Shown one piece after another: positions 21,027 to 31,842 of a DNA stretch of 64,000 nt (the first letter of the stretch is position 1; each line of letters begins with the position of its first letter). This DNA is from Aureococcus anophagefferens (Eukaryota; Sar; Pelagophyceae; Pelagomonadales; Pelagomonadaceae), in NCBI RefSeq assembly GCF_000186865.1, contig NW_008705570.1:98774-162773 (forward strand), in the 5' to 3' direction. The notes below the pieces were generated by a model, which saw only the letters and a program-made list of their open reading frames with translations, did not search any database and was not told the origin of the DNA. The position numbers and the translations under genes are program-made.

Positions 21027-22891
21027 ATGGCTCCGTCGGCCCTCGGCGCCCTCGTCGCCTTCTCGGCGGTCCTCACGACCTACTCCTACTGTTCGCCCGG
21101 CGACGCCTGTTGGCCCGACGAGGCGGCGTGGGCGGGGCTCGAGGCCTCGCTCGAGGGCGACCTCTACGCCGTCGACGCCTCCAAGGACTACGACGAGTGT
21201 GAGAAGTGCGATTCGGACGCGTATTGCATCTCCGCGGCGGCGCACGGCATCTGCATGCACGCGCACGCGTGCGCGCACGAGTTCTGCCAGGAGCAGGCGG
21301 ACTGGGACGTCGGCGACCACGTCGTCGCCGTCGCGTCCGCGGCGGACGTGTCGGCCGCGCTCGCCTTCGCGAACGCGCACGATCTGGCGGTCTCCGTGAA
21401 GACGACCGGCCATTCTTACACCGGGTCCTCGACGGCGAAGGGGTCGCTCCTCGTCTGGACGCGCGGGCTGCCGACGCTCGGCGCCGTGACCGAGGGCGCC
21501 TGGACGGGCTCGTCGTGCGGCGACGCCGTCGACGCCGCGGCGACGCTCGAGATCGGCGGCGGCGCGACCTGGAGCGACGCCTACGCGGCGGTCGGCAACG
21601 ACTAGCGCGAAGCCCGCGTCCGTGTTTTGCGTCCGTTTAGTGATTTGATTGTTTCTTTCGTAGCCACGTCGTCGGCGGCGGCGGTCTCACGGTGTCCGCG
21701 GCGGGCGGCTGGCTCCAGGGCGGCGGCCTGTCGTCGACGGCGCGGAAGTACGGCCTCGGCGTCGACAACGTGCTCCGCTTCGACGTCGTCCTCGCCGACG
21801 GCCGCGCCGTCGTCGCGGACGCGTGCTCCGAGCCCGAGCTCTTCTGGGCCCTCCGCGGCGGCGGCGGCGGCACCTTCGGCGTCGTCACGTCGGTAATCTA
21901 CAAGCTCCACGAGCGTGAGACCATCGTGACCCTCGACTTCCACCTGAACACGTGGGGCGCGTTCTGGCCGGAGCAGCGCGAGAGCTTCGTCAAGTTCTGG
22001 ATCCAAGAAGCCCCCACGCTCGACAATCGCTGGGGAGGCTACTGGTCGCCCTACTCTTTGAACCTGCAGTTCGTCGGATCCCGCGCCGACGCCGACGCGA
22101 CGTTCCTCGACGCCTTCGACGACTGGCAGAAGGAAAACGAGGGCTGGCTCGAGTGGTGGGTCTACGACGTAGACGAGGAACGGAGCTACTTCGACTACCG
22201 AGGCGGCGAGGACGCGATGGGGAATCCCGAGTACACCGACGCGACGGGCAGCGGCTACGAGGGCCTCAACCTCGCGTCGAGGCTCGTGCCGACGTCGTAC
22301 GCCGAAGAGCGCCCCGACGACCTCCGGCGCTTGTTGATCGACCTGGTGGAGCGCAGCGGCATCGGCGGTATCTCTTACTTCTTAGGAGGCGTGACGGCCG
22401 AGGTCGGCGCGGACGAGACGAGTGTGCATCCCGCGCAGCGGACCGCTATCTTCAACATCATGTCGACGAACGACGAAGCGCACGATATGGTGCGCGAGGC
22501 CCTGCCCAACGCGGACGGCAACGGCGTCTGCTTCAACCACCACGCGACGCTCGAGCCGGACTGGCGGAACGCCGCGTTCGGCGCCAACTACGACCGGCTG
22601 CTCGCGGCGAAGGACACGTACGATCCGGACCGCCGGTTCAACTGCTGGCACTGCGTCGGCTACCGCGGAGCCGAGATGGAGCAGGGCGACGAGGACTCGT
22701 GGACGCCCGAGCCGACGCCCGAGCCGGAACCCGAGCCCGAGCCGGAACCCGAACCTGAGCCCGAGCCCGAGCCGGAACCTGAACCCGAGCCGGAACCCGA
22801 GCCAGAACCCGCGGAGGCCGACGGCGCCCCCGGCCGCGCGGTCGCCGCCGCCGCGATCCTCGGCTCGGCCGCGCTCTTCCTCGTCGTCTGA
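21027..22891 (+). CDS. Secreted BBE-type FAD oxidoreductase with Pro-Glu stalk, one intron
   Basis: The Met at 21027 begins a signal peptide ([20 protein letters not shown]). Exon 1 ends near 21,601 and exon 2 resumes near 21,664. Removing about 62 nt joins AYAAVGND to HVVGGGG in frame and gives 600 residues. The FAD-binding part has [11 protein letters not shown] (the His is the usual covalent flavin site) and [11 protein letters not shown]. The C-terminal BBE domain ends [20 protein letters not shown]. Berberine-bridge-type enzymes oxidise alcohols or sugars and pass electrons to oxygen. A PEPEPE repeat of about 40 residues and a C-terminal hydrophobic segment ([14 protein letters not shown]) suggest a cell-surface stalk with a GPI or membrane anchor. 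The intron's 5' boundary is not a clear GT. Confidence 0.8.
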
Positions 22892-22930
22892 ACGCAAGCA
22901 CAAACCCTTCCCCCACCTGCGCAAGAAAAG

Positions 22931-22990
22931 CGAATTGGTTAGTCCATAGAAAATCCGTCGATTATCCGACGACGTTCTCCGGGCTGAGCC
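22931..22990 (-). pseudogene. Relic of the HECT gene 3' end
   Basis: Read on the minus strand, this stretch matches the last codons, stop and 3' flank of the HECT receptor gene ending at 27225. It keeps the codons for SPENVVG, then has an inserted block of about 10 nt. After that come gattttctatggactaa (the HECT gene has gattttcgatggactaa) and a matching cgaattg flank. It lies just past the 3' end of the kinase-OTU gene. It is best read as the tail of a former second HECT copy whose body was replaced. Confidence 0.75.
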
Positions 22991-23037
22991 TAGGCGGGGG
23001 GAAAGGGAGAGGCATGGTCTACACTTGCCAGGGCCCT

Positions 23038-26000
23038 TTACAACGGCGCCGCGCCGGCGAGGTCCTCCTCCGGTACGATGGACGCGTAGTGGGACTCGGC
23101 CCAGAAGGCGAGCCAGATGGTGGGCGGCGCGGTCGGCGGCGTCCGATGCTGCGGCGTCGCCTGCGGCGGCGGCGGCGGCGGCGACGATTCCAGAGCGCTC
23201 AAGACGTGGGCGACCTCCGCGTCGAATTCCCGGGGCCCCAGCGACCGCGGCGGCGGCGCGGACGGGACGGGCGGCGCCTCCGGCTGCGGAGCCTCCAGCC
23301 GCGCGCGCGGCTCGACGCGGAAGATGCCCCGCTCGTTGTAGGACGTCACGAGGCACACGACGATGCCGTAGACGTCCGCGGCGGCCTGGAGCGTCACGGC
23401 GTCGCCCCACTCGCCGTCGTTGCCCATGCGGCGCACGAAGCTCTCGAAGTCGGCGTCTTCGGCGTCCTCGACCATGCAGAACTCGGCGTACCGCTCGGGC
23501 TCGAGGGTGAGCTGGCCGACGACGCGCTTCCGGACGGCGTCGTGGCGCTCGTCGTTGCCGCAGAGCTGGTGGGCGATGGCGCGGAACTGGCAGTTGCCGT
23601 CCGACGCGACGGCGTGTTCCCGGAGCCCAAAGTCCTGGAGGCGGTCGCGCAGCCTCTTTCGCTCGACGCCGAGGCTCTCGCTCCCGTCGCTGGAGCACCG
23701 GCTCGGGGTCGAGGGGGAGGCGTCCCCGTGCAGCAGTTCCGCGGACTCGAGCGCGCGCTTCAGGACCGTCGAGCGCTCGTAGGTCCGCATCGGCCGGACG
23801 TGGGCGTCGCCCTCCAAGAGCGGCGCGTGGTCCCAGGCGCCTTTGGTGCGCAGCCGCGGCGTCGAGGCGTCGAGACTCGCCACGATGTCTTTGAAGCTCG
23901 GCCGGACCGACGCGTCGTGCGCCCAGCAGGCGGTCATGAGCGCGCGGACGTCCCCCGGCATCGACGGCGGCGCCTCCGGCCGCAGCCGCTGAACGACCTT
24001 GAAAATAACCTGCGGGGGCGAGAGGCCCTCCCACGGATAGCCCCGCGTCCAGATCTCGTAGAGCACCATGGCGTAGGAGTAGACGTCGCACCTTCGTGGA
24101 AGGCCTCGCCGTTCAGGTACTCCGGCGCCATGAACGCGGGCGTGCCGCAGAGCCCGGCCGTCGCGCGCGTCGCCGCGAGGTCGTCGCACTTGCTCAGGCC
24201 GAAGTCGCAGACTTTCCCGCGGCCGTCGTGGGTCAGGAGGCAGTTGAGGCTCTTGAGGTCCCGGTGCTCGATGCGCGACCGATACAAGTAGGCCATGCCG
24301 CGCGCGACGTCCGCGGACCAGACGCGCTGGCGCTCCGCGTCGATGGCGCCATCGGCGTCGAGCGCGTCCCGCAGCGAGCCGCCCGGCAGGTATTCGAGGA
24401 CGAGCCCGAGGTACGTCGGGTCGGTGGTGACGACGCCGAGGACCGCGACGATCCGCGGCGACCGGAGCCGGACCATGATCGCGAGCTCCCTGGAGAACTG
24501 GGAGAACATCCGCTGGCGGTCCGCCGCCGTCACGCCCAGTTGCGACATTTTCTTCAAGCAGACCGCCTCGCCCTGGTACTCGGCGAGATGCACGGTGCCC
24601 TGGCCGCCTCGCGCGAACGGCTCGTCCTCGACGTCGCGCAGCTCGACCTCGAATTCGGCGATGGTGCAGCTCGACGCCCGCGGCCTCGCGCCGTAGGATT
24701 CGATGTCCTTCGTCTCCTCCGTCTTGAGGATCTCCAGCGCTGTCGCCTCATCCTCGAAAACCTCTTGCTTCTCGGCGTCTCTTCGTCGCCTCACGACGAC
24801 GAGCGCGACGACTGCAAAGAGCGCGCACGCTGCCGCGGCGGCACCGCTGCCGATGGTCGCCGCGTCCGTGTCTGCGCTGGAAGAGCTCGTCCCGGATTCC
24901 GTTGCGTCCGTCGCCGTCGGCGCGGCGCTCGGCGGCCGCGTCCGGGTCTCCCGCGTCGTCTCCACCGTCGACTCGGTCTCGATGAGCGCCACGGACGCGT
25001 CGACGTCGACCGTCGCGTCGAGGTCCAGCGCGTCGCCGAAGGCGCCCGACGCGACGGCGTCGCTGAGCTCGTCGACGTAGCCGTCGTTGAGCGCCGCGGC
25101 TTTCTCGTCGTCCGTGGCCACAAAGGCGACGGTGAAGTCGACGCGCGCGGCCGCCTCGGACAGCCGGCGCCGGCGCCGCGCGGCCGCGACGCCGTCGACC
25201 GTGACGTCGTCCGCCGACGGCACGAGGGGCACGGACGCGGCGACGGCCTCGGCGAACGCGGCGACGGCCGCCGCGTCCGACGCGAACGTCGCGGCGTCCA
25301 CTCCCGTCAGGACGACGCTCGACGAGCTCGCGACGACGACGACCTCCGCGAGGAAGGCCGTCGGGGCGCGCGTCGGCCGGGGCGTCGGTTCCGGGGTCGG
25401 CGCGGGGGTGCCTTCGGGCGCCACGGCGCCCAGCGCGGTCGTCGGCGCCGCGAGGGGCGCGAGCGTCGGCGCGGCGGGCGCGTGGGGGCTTTGCGACGGC
25501 GCGGGCGTCGGCTCGGGCGACGGCGCGGGCGTGTAGCTCACCTGGAAGTCGCGGGAGTCGGCGATCGTCGCGTCGTCCGTGCAGGCGATGGTCACCGTGT
25601 AGGCGTCGGCGTTGATGTCGGCGAGCACCTCGGACTTCGCGGCGCCGTCGTTCGCCGTCGTCCGCGAGTAGGTCTCGACGCCGGCGGAGCTCACGGCGGA
25701 GACAGCGACCGTCGCGCAGGCGTCGGCGTCGCCGCGGTAGTCCCAGCGCAGCTCGCAGCGCGTCTCGGCCACGCAGGTCCAGCCGTCGCCAAAGGCCGTG
25801 ATGCGCAGAAAGGACGCCGTCGGCGCGAACGTCGGCGCGAACGTCGGCTCGGCCGTCGGCGCGGGCGTCGGCTCGGGCGTGGGCTCCGGCGACGGCCCGA
25901 GCGTGGGCTCCGGGGTCGGTTCGGGCGTGGGCTCCGCGGACGGGTCGGGCGTCGGCCCGGGCGTCGGGTCTGGGGAGGGGGCGGGCGTGGGCTCCGGGGT

Positions 26001-27047
26001 AGGCTCCGGCGTCGTCGGCTTTGGCGACGGCTTGGGCGTCGGCTGGGCCGACGGCTTGGGCGTCGGCCTTTGCGAAGGCTTGGGCGTCGGTCTGGGCGTC
26101 GCCTCCGCGGTCGGCTTTGGCGTCGGCTTCGGCGTCGGGTCCGCGGGCTCCGGCGTCGGCTCCGGAGTCGGCTCGGGCGTCGGCTCGGGCGACGGCTCCG
26201 GGGTCGGCTCCGGCGACGGCTCCGGCGACGGCTCCGGCGTCGGGTCCGCCACAGTCGGCCTGGGCGTCGGGTCCGCAGGCTCCGGGGTCGGCTCTCGGGA
26301 CGGCTCGGGCGTCGGCTCCGGCGTCGGCTCCGAAGACGGCGCTCGGGTCGGCGCGTGGCACTCGTAGCCGTCGTTGCAATCGCAGTTGTCCGTGCCAAAG
26401 TCGCAGTTGTCGTCCTCGTCGCAAACGCCGTCGTAGGCGTACTGGCACGAGTTGCCGCCCTCGCCCTCGCAGTCGGCGACGTCCGTGCCGTAGGCACAGA
26501 ACTCACCCTCGTCGCACTCGCCGTCGTCGGTCCAGTCGCACGTCTCGTCGTCGCCCTCGTAGATGCTGTCGAAGCTGAGCCAGGACTCGATCACATTTTC
26601 TTCGTACCACCCGTTCCACCTGTCCCTCCACGTCGCGTCGCACAGTTCCCCGTTGCAGTCGCACAGGCCCTCGTCGTCGCAGTCGCAGTGGTTTACGCAC
26701 CAGCCGTCCGGGTCCGGGTCCTGGTCCCAGGGCGTGCCGCAGCAGAAGTCGACGTCGCAGACGTAGTTGTCGTCGTCGTCGACGCCGCAGTAGATGCCCT
26801 CGTCCGCGCAGTACGGCACGTCGTCGTCGCTCTCGTCCTCGCTCTCGTCGGCGTCCTCGTCGTCGCTCTCGTCCTCGCTCTCGTCGGCGTCCTCGTCGTC
26901 CCAGGAGCCATCGTCATAGTTGTCCCAGTAGCCGTCGTCAAAGTCGTCGTTGTGGTTCAGCTGCCGCCGCGCCGGCAGCGCGCGCACGCGCTCCGCGGCC
27001 GCGCGCTGGGGCCCGGCCGCGCAGAGGAGCAGCCTCAGGGCTGCCAT
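23038..27047 (-). CDS. Receptor-like TKL kinase fused to an OTU deubiquitinase
   Basis: The start at 27047 (MAALRLLLCAAG) matches the start of the HECT paralogue. A single missing base near 24,091 splits the frame inside the kinase; restoring it gives 1336 residues. Order: signal peptide, Asp/Glu-rich segment, Cys-rich modules (26,830-26,370), a long PEPTPEP stalk, a beta-domain, more stalk, a juxtamembrane domain and one membrane helix (about 24,850-24,785). Then a TKL-type kinase has GGQGTVHLAEY, VCLKK, EHRDLKSLNCL, CDFGLSK and FMAPEYL (24,655-23,900). Last is an OTU domain with DGNCQFRAIAHQLCG, holding catalytic Asp and Cys, and AESHYASIVP, holding the His. All key residues are present. 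By family it should phosphorylate Ser/Thr and cleave ubiquitin chains. A ligand-regulated role is inferred. Confidence 0.8.
24905..27047 (-). repeat. Ectodomain duplicated with the neighbouring HECT gene (copy 1)
   Basis: From the start codon to just before the membrane helix, this coding DNA is nearly identical to 28,862-31,760 over long blocks, including the signal peptide, the Cys modules and the juxtamembrane domain. Identity stops abruptly after [14 protein letters not shown]. The near-identity implies recent duplication or ongoing gene conversion. The stalk lengths differ, and the other copy carries an extra Cys module. Confidence 0.9.
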
Positions 27048-27224
27048 CCTCTTTTCCCTTTGAACTAATTGATTTCTATCCTGATACAATGAAGATTGGA
27101 AATCAAAATTAGGACGAAAGCACGCGGACGTCCGGCGAGACACGCGATGGACATGTAATCAGCGCGGACCGCGCCCCCCGATTATATCGTCGGGTGGATC
27201 TCCGGCTACACTACGAATTGTTTT

Positions 27225-30200
27225 TTAGTCCATCGAAAATCCGACGACGTTCTCCGGGTTGAGCGCGATGTCGAACGCCGCGGCGAGGGCCGCCTTGGAC
27301 GTGAAGAGCGGGATGTCGATGCGGTTGAAGCACGTGTGGCTGCGTGGATAGACCGCGCTCGAGAGGTCGACGCTCGTCAGCGTGAAGGGCCGCCGCGCCC
27401 CGTCTCTCCCCATCAAGTGGTCGAAGCCCTGCACGGGCACGCGGCTCGTGCCCGTGCACCACTGGAGCAGCAGCGCGAGCCGGTCGTCGTCCCAGGTCTC
27501 CACGGTCTCCCAGAACCAGGCGACGACCTCGTGCGCCTCCCTCTCCCGGGCGAAGGCGCCCTTGTAGACCGTGGACCGCCTCCAGTCGGCCACGTCGATG
27601 TCCGGGTGGCCGCAGAGCGCGAGCTCCAACTCCCGCGCCGACAGCAGCATGCAGAGCTCCTTGGGCGCCACGGCGAAGACGCCCCCCAGAAAGGCCCGCA
27701 AGCCCCCGGCGCAGACGTCGAAGACGCGCTCGCGCAAACGCGCGGCGAGGAACGCGTCGACGTTCGTCCCGTCGACCTCGAGGTCCCGGCCGCCGGGGAC
27801 GAGGTCCTTGGTGACGACGGCGCCGAAGCTGATGTGCTCGATGGAGAACGTGAGGCAGAGCGTCTCGACGAGCTCCGGGTCCATGGTCCGCAGCTGGTCG
27901 AGGCTCTTGAACAGCTCTTTGTCCACTAATTCCAGATCGCCGAGGGCCACGGGCTCGGACGCGATGTGCTTGAGGATGACCATGTTCAGGTGCGCGTTCG
28001 CGAAGTGGTGGCCCTCGAGCAGGGCCTTGCCCAGCAGCTTGCCCGCGAACGCGAACCACGCCGCCGCGTCCGCCATGACGAGGTCCGCGTCGTCGTCGTC
28101 GGCGATCTGGTACGTCAGGTTCTCCGACGACCCGACCTTGAACAGGCCCAGGTTCGCGTCGAAGAGCGCCGCCGAGGCCAGCTGGAAGAACTCCCGCGAC
28201 AGGCCGCCCGCGTCCAGGCCGTCCTCGCCGCGGAACTTGACGAAGAAGGGCTCGCGCCACCGGTGGTTCGGCAACTTCCCCAAGAGCGCGAAGGCGTCCG
28301 CGAGGAGCCGGCTCCGGTCGACGACGAACTCGACGCGCCCGACCTCCCAGGACACGCGGAGCGCGTCCATGCCCTTGCGGAAGGCCGCGACGCGCTTGGA
28401 AAACGTCCGCGTCTCCTCGAGCGCGGCCGCGACGTCGTCCGACGGCTTCCAGAGGCCGTCGACGGGCTCCGACGCCCGGGCGAAGGTCAGCGCGCCGTCG
28501 ACGCCGTAGCGCTGGACGAAGCTCATGTCCAAACCCCGCCAGACGACGGAGCCCGTGCCGTCGTCGCGCCACGTGAACCGCCGGCCCTTGGCCCGGCGGT
28601 GGAACGATTCCGTTTCCGCGAGGCGCCGCGACGTCTCGGCGGAGAGGCGCCGCGACGGCTCGCGCGTCAGCACGACGTCCTCGACGGCGACGACGGCGCC
28701 CTCCTCGACGTCCGCGAAGCGCACCTCGGGCTTCCGGGCCCTCCGCCGCGCGGCGACGGTCGCGGCGACCGCGATCGCCAGGACGACGGCCGCCGCGACG
28801 GCGACGTAGGCCATGGCGCCGTCGAGCGACGCCGTGCTCGCGCCGCCGGAGTCGTCGTCCGCATCCGTCGCCGTCGGCGCGGCGCTCGGCGGCCGCGTCC
28901 GCGTCTCCCGCGTCGTCGCCACCGTCGACTCGGTCTCGATGAGCGCCACGGACGCGTCGACGTCGACCGTCGCGTCATATTCCAACGCGTCGCCGAAGGC
29001 GCCCGACGCGACGGCGTCGGTGAGCTCGTCGACGTAGCCGTCGTTGAGCGCCGCGGCTTCGTCGTCGTCCGCGGCCACAAAGGCCACGGTGAAGTCGACG
29101 CGCGCGGCCGCCTCGGACAGCCGGCGCCGCCGCCGCGCGGCCGCGACGCCGTCGACCGTGACGTCGTCGGCCGACGGCACGAGGGGCACGGACGCGGCGA
29201 CGGCCTCGGCGAAGGCGGCGACGGCCGCCGCGTCCGACGCGAACGTCGCCGCGTCGACGCCGGTGAGGACGACGCTCGACGAGCTCGCGACGACGACGAC
29301 CTCCGCGAGGAAGGCCGTCGGCGCGCGCGTCGGCCGGGGCGTCGGTTCCGGGGTCGGCGCGGGGGTGCCTTCGGGCGCCACGGCGCCCAGCGCGGTCGTC
29401 GGCGCCGCGAGGGGCGCGAGCGTCGGCGCGGCGGGCGCGTGGGGTTTTGGCGCGGGGGTCGGTCGCGGCGTCGGCTCGGGCGTGGGCTTCGACGACGGCT
29501 CGGGAGACGGGGGGGACGACGGCCGCGGCGTCGGCGCGAACGTCGGCCGCGGCGTCGGCGCGAAGACGGGCGTCCCGGTGGGATTGCCGGGCGTCGCCGT
29601 GGGCGACGGCGTGGGCTCGGGCGTCGGCGACGGGCTCGGGCGGTACGACGGGGTGGACGTCGGTCGATAGGTCGGCCTCGGCGTCGGCCTCGGCGAGGGC
29701 TCCGGCGAGGGTCCCGGCGTCGGCTCCGGCGAGGGCTCGGGCGAGGGCTCCGGCGAGGGCTCGGGCGTCGGCGCCGGCGTCGGCCGCGGCGTGGGCGCCG
29801 CCGAGGGCTCCGGCGTCGTGGGCCGCGGAGTCGGCGCCGTCGTCGGCCAGGCGCAGGCGTCGTGGTCCCCCGGGCAGAGGCCGTCGCCGGCGTTCGGCGG
29901 GCGGCAGGAGCCGTCGGACCTGACGCAGAGGACGCCGTCGTCCTCGCCGGCGCCGTTGACGTAGCTCGCGCAGCCGCACGCGAGACCGAGGGTCGCGCGC
30001 GTCGGCGCGATCACCGGCGCGGCCGTCGGCCGCTGCGTGCAGCCGCAGCTCAGCGCGCAGGCGTCGACGGCGACGGCCCCGTCCTCGCCGACGACGCCGC
30101 AGCGCGTCGCCGGGTAGGAAGCGACCCACGCGCAGTCCTTCCAGGGCTGGTCGCGCTTGTGAAAGGTCGCGTCGTCGCGGCACCAGCCCGTCGGCGCCGG

Positions 30201-31272
30201 CGAGGGCGCGGGCACCGTCGGCCGCGGCGACGGCGCGGGCGTCGGCTCGGGCGACGGCGCGGGCGTGTAGCTCACCTGGAAGTCGCGGGAGTCGGCGATC
30301 GTCGCGTCGTCCGTGCAGGCGATGGTCATCGTGTAGGCGTCGGCGTCGACGTCGGCGAGCACCTGGGACGTCGCGGCGCCGTCGTTCGCCGTCGTCCGCG
30401 AGTACGTTTCCACGCCCGCGGAGCTCACGGCGGAGACGGCGATTGTCGCGCAGGCGTCGGCGTCGCCGCGGTAGTCCCAGCGCAGCTCGCAGCGCGCCTC
30501 GGCCACGCAGGTCCAGCCGTCGCCAAAGGCCGTGATGCGCAGGAAGGACGCCGTCGGCGCGAACGTCGGCTCGGCCGTCGGCGCGGGCGTCGGCTCGGGC
30601 GTCGGCTCCGGCGACGGCTCGAGCGTGGGCTCCGGGGTGGGCTCGGGCGTGGGCTCCGCGGACGGGTCGGGCGTCGGCCCGGGCGTCGGGTCTGGGGACG
30701 GGGCGGGCGTGGGCTCCGGGGTAGGCTCCGGCGTGGGCTCCGTCGACGGCTCCCACGTCGTCGTCGGCTTTGGCGTCGGCTTGGGCGTCGGCTGGGCCGA
30801 CGGCTTGGGCGTCGGCCTTTGCGAAGGCTTCGGCGTCGGTCTGGGCGTCGCCTCCGCGGTCGGCTTTGGCGTCGGCTTCGGCGTCGGGTCCGCGGGCTCC
30901 GGCGTCGGCTCCGGAGTCGGCTCGGGCGTCGGCTCGGGCGACGGCTCCGGGGTCGGCTCGGGCGACGGGTCGGGTTGGGTGGGCTTGGGCGTCTCGACCG
31001 TCGGCTCCGGCGTGGGCTCCGGCGTGGGCTCCGGGGTCGGCTCGGGCGATGGCTCGGGCGTCGGCTCCGGAGATGGCGCGTGGCACTCGTAGCCGTCATT
31101 GCAATCGCAGTTGTCCGTGCCCGGGTCGCAGCGATCGTTCTCGTCGCATTCGCCGTCGTAGGCGTACTGGCACGAGTTGCCACCCTCGCCCTCGCAGTCC
31201 GCGACGTCCGTGCCGTAGGCACAAACATAGCCCTCGTCGCACTCGCCGTCTTCGGTCCAGTCGCACGTCTCG

Positions 31273-31313
<41 letters not shown>

Positions 31314-31760
31314 ACCGAAGGTGTTGTCGAAGCTGAGCCAGGTCTCGATCTCGTTTTCGTCGTACCATGCGGGATATCTGTCCTTCCACGTCGCGTCGCA
31401 CAATTCCCCGTTGCAGTCGCACATGCCCGCGTCGTCGCATTCGCAGTGGTTCAAGCAGCAGTCGGACACTTCCTGGTCCCAGGGCGTGCCGCAGCAGAAG
31501 TCGACGTCGCAGACGTAGCGATCGTCTTCTTCGTCGAAGCCGCAGTAGATGCCCTCGTCCGCGCAGTACGGCACGTCGTCATCGCTCTCGTCATAGTAGT
31601 AGTCCTCGTCCTCGTCGTCCGAGGAGCCATCGTCATAGTAGTAGTCGTAGTCGTCGTAGTCGTCGTGCTCCAACCTTCGCCGCGCCGGCAGCGCGCGCAC
31701 GCGCTCCGCGGCGGCGCGCTGGGGCCCGGCCGCGCAGAGGAGCAGCCCCAGGGCTGCCAT
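27225..31760 (-). CDS. Receptor-like transmembrane HECT E3 ubiquitin ligase
   Basis: The start at 31760 is chosen because it aligns with the paralogue; the frame is open 22 codons further. The 1511 residues hold a signal peptide, acidic segment, Cys-rich modules and a long PEPTPEP stalk. Next are a beta-domain, a ShK-like Cys module ([12 protein letters not shown] to CALSCGC) absent from the kinase paralogue, and more stalk. A juxtamembrane domain and one membrane helix (about 28,830-28,770) follow. The cytoplasmic half is a HECT domain. Its N-lobe has [18 protein letters not shown], and its C-lobe has [12 protein letters not shown] with catalytic Cys at about residue 1477. HECT ligases load ubiquitin on this Cys before transfer. 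A membrane-spanning HECT ligase with a large secreted-type ectodomain is unusual. Direct regulation by ligand is inferred. Confidence 0.85.
28862..31760 (-). repeat. Ectodomain duplicated with the neighbouring kinase-OTU gene (copy 2)
   Basis: Direct-repeat partner of 24,905-27,047. It contains an additional segment (about 29,440-30,230) with a ShK-like module, a second Cys motif and extra Pro-rich repeats. Copies are in the same orientation, about 4.7 kb apart start to start, so unequal crossing-over could exchange them. Confidence 0.9.
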
Positions 31761-31842
31761 GCTCTCGAGCAGCCCGACTGCGCCGCGTTTTCCCAGAGCT
31801 AAAATTTCAGGTGCAACTTTCCCCAACTTGAAGCGGCGCTAA

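Noticed and set aside
22680..22815. Short-unit repeat (gagccggaaccc) considered as a CRISPR or satellite array
   Set aside because: It is in-frame Pro-Glu coding repeat of the BBE-type gene, with no spacers, and the host is eukaryotic.
24096..27068. 990-codon plus-strand open frame
   Set aside because: Antisense of the PEPTPEP stalk and kinase; monotone GRRLGRR repeats are the mirror of the stalk codons.
31280..31320. Run of cctcgt repeats
   Set aside because: In-frame Glu/Asp codons of the HECT receptor's acidic segment, not an independent satellite.
27966..31802. 1278-codon plus-strand open frame
   Set aside because: Antisense of the HECT receptor with the same mirror-repeat composition; no recognisable domain.
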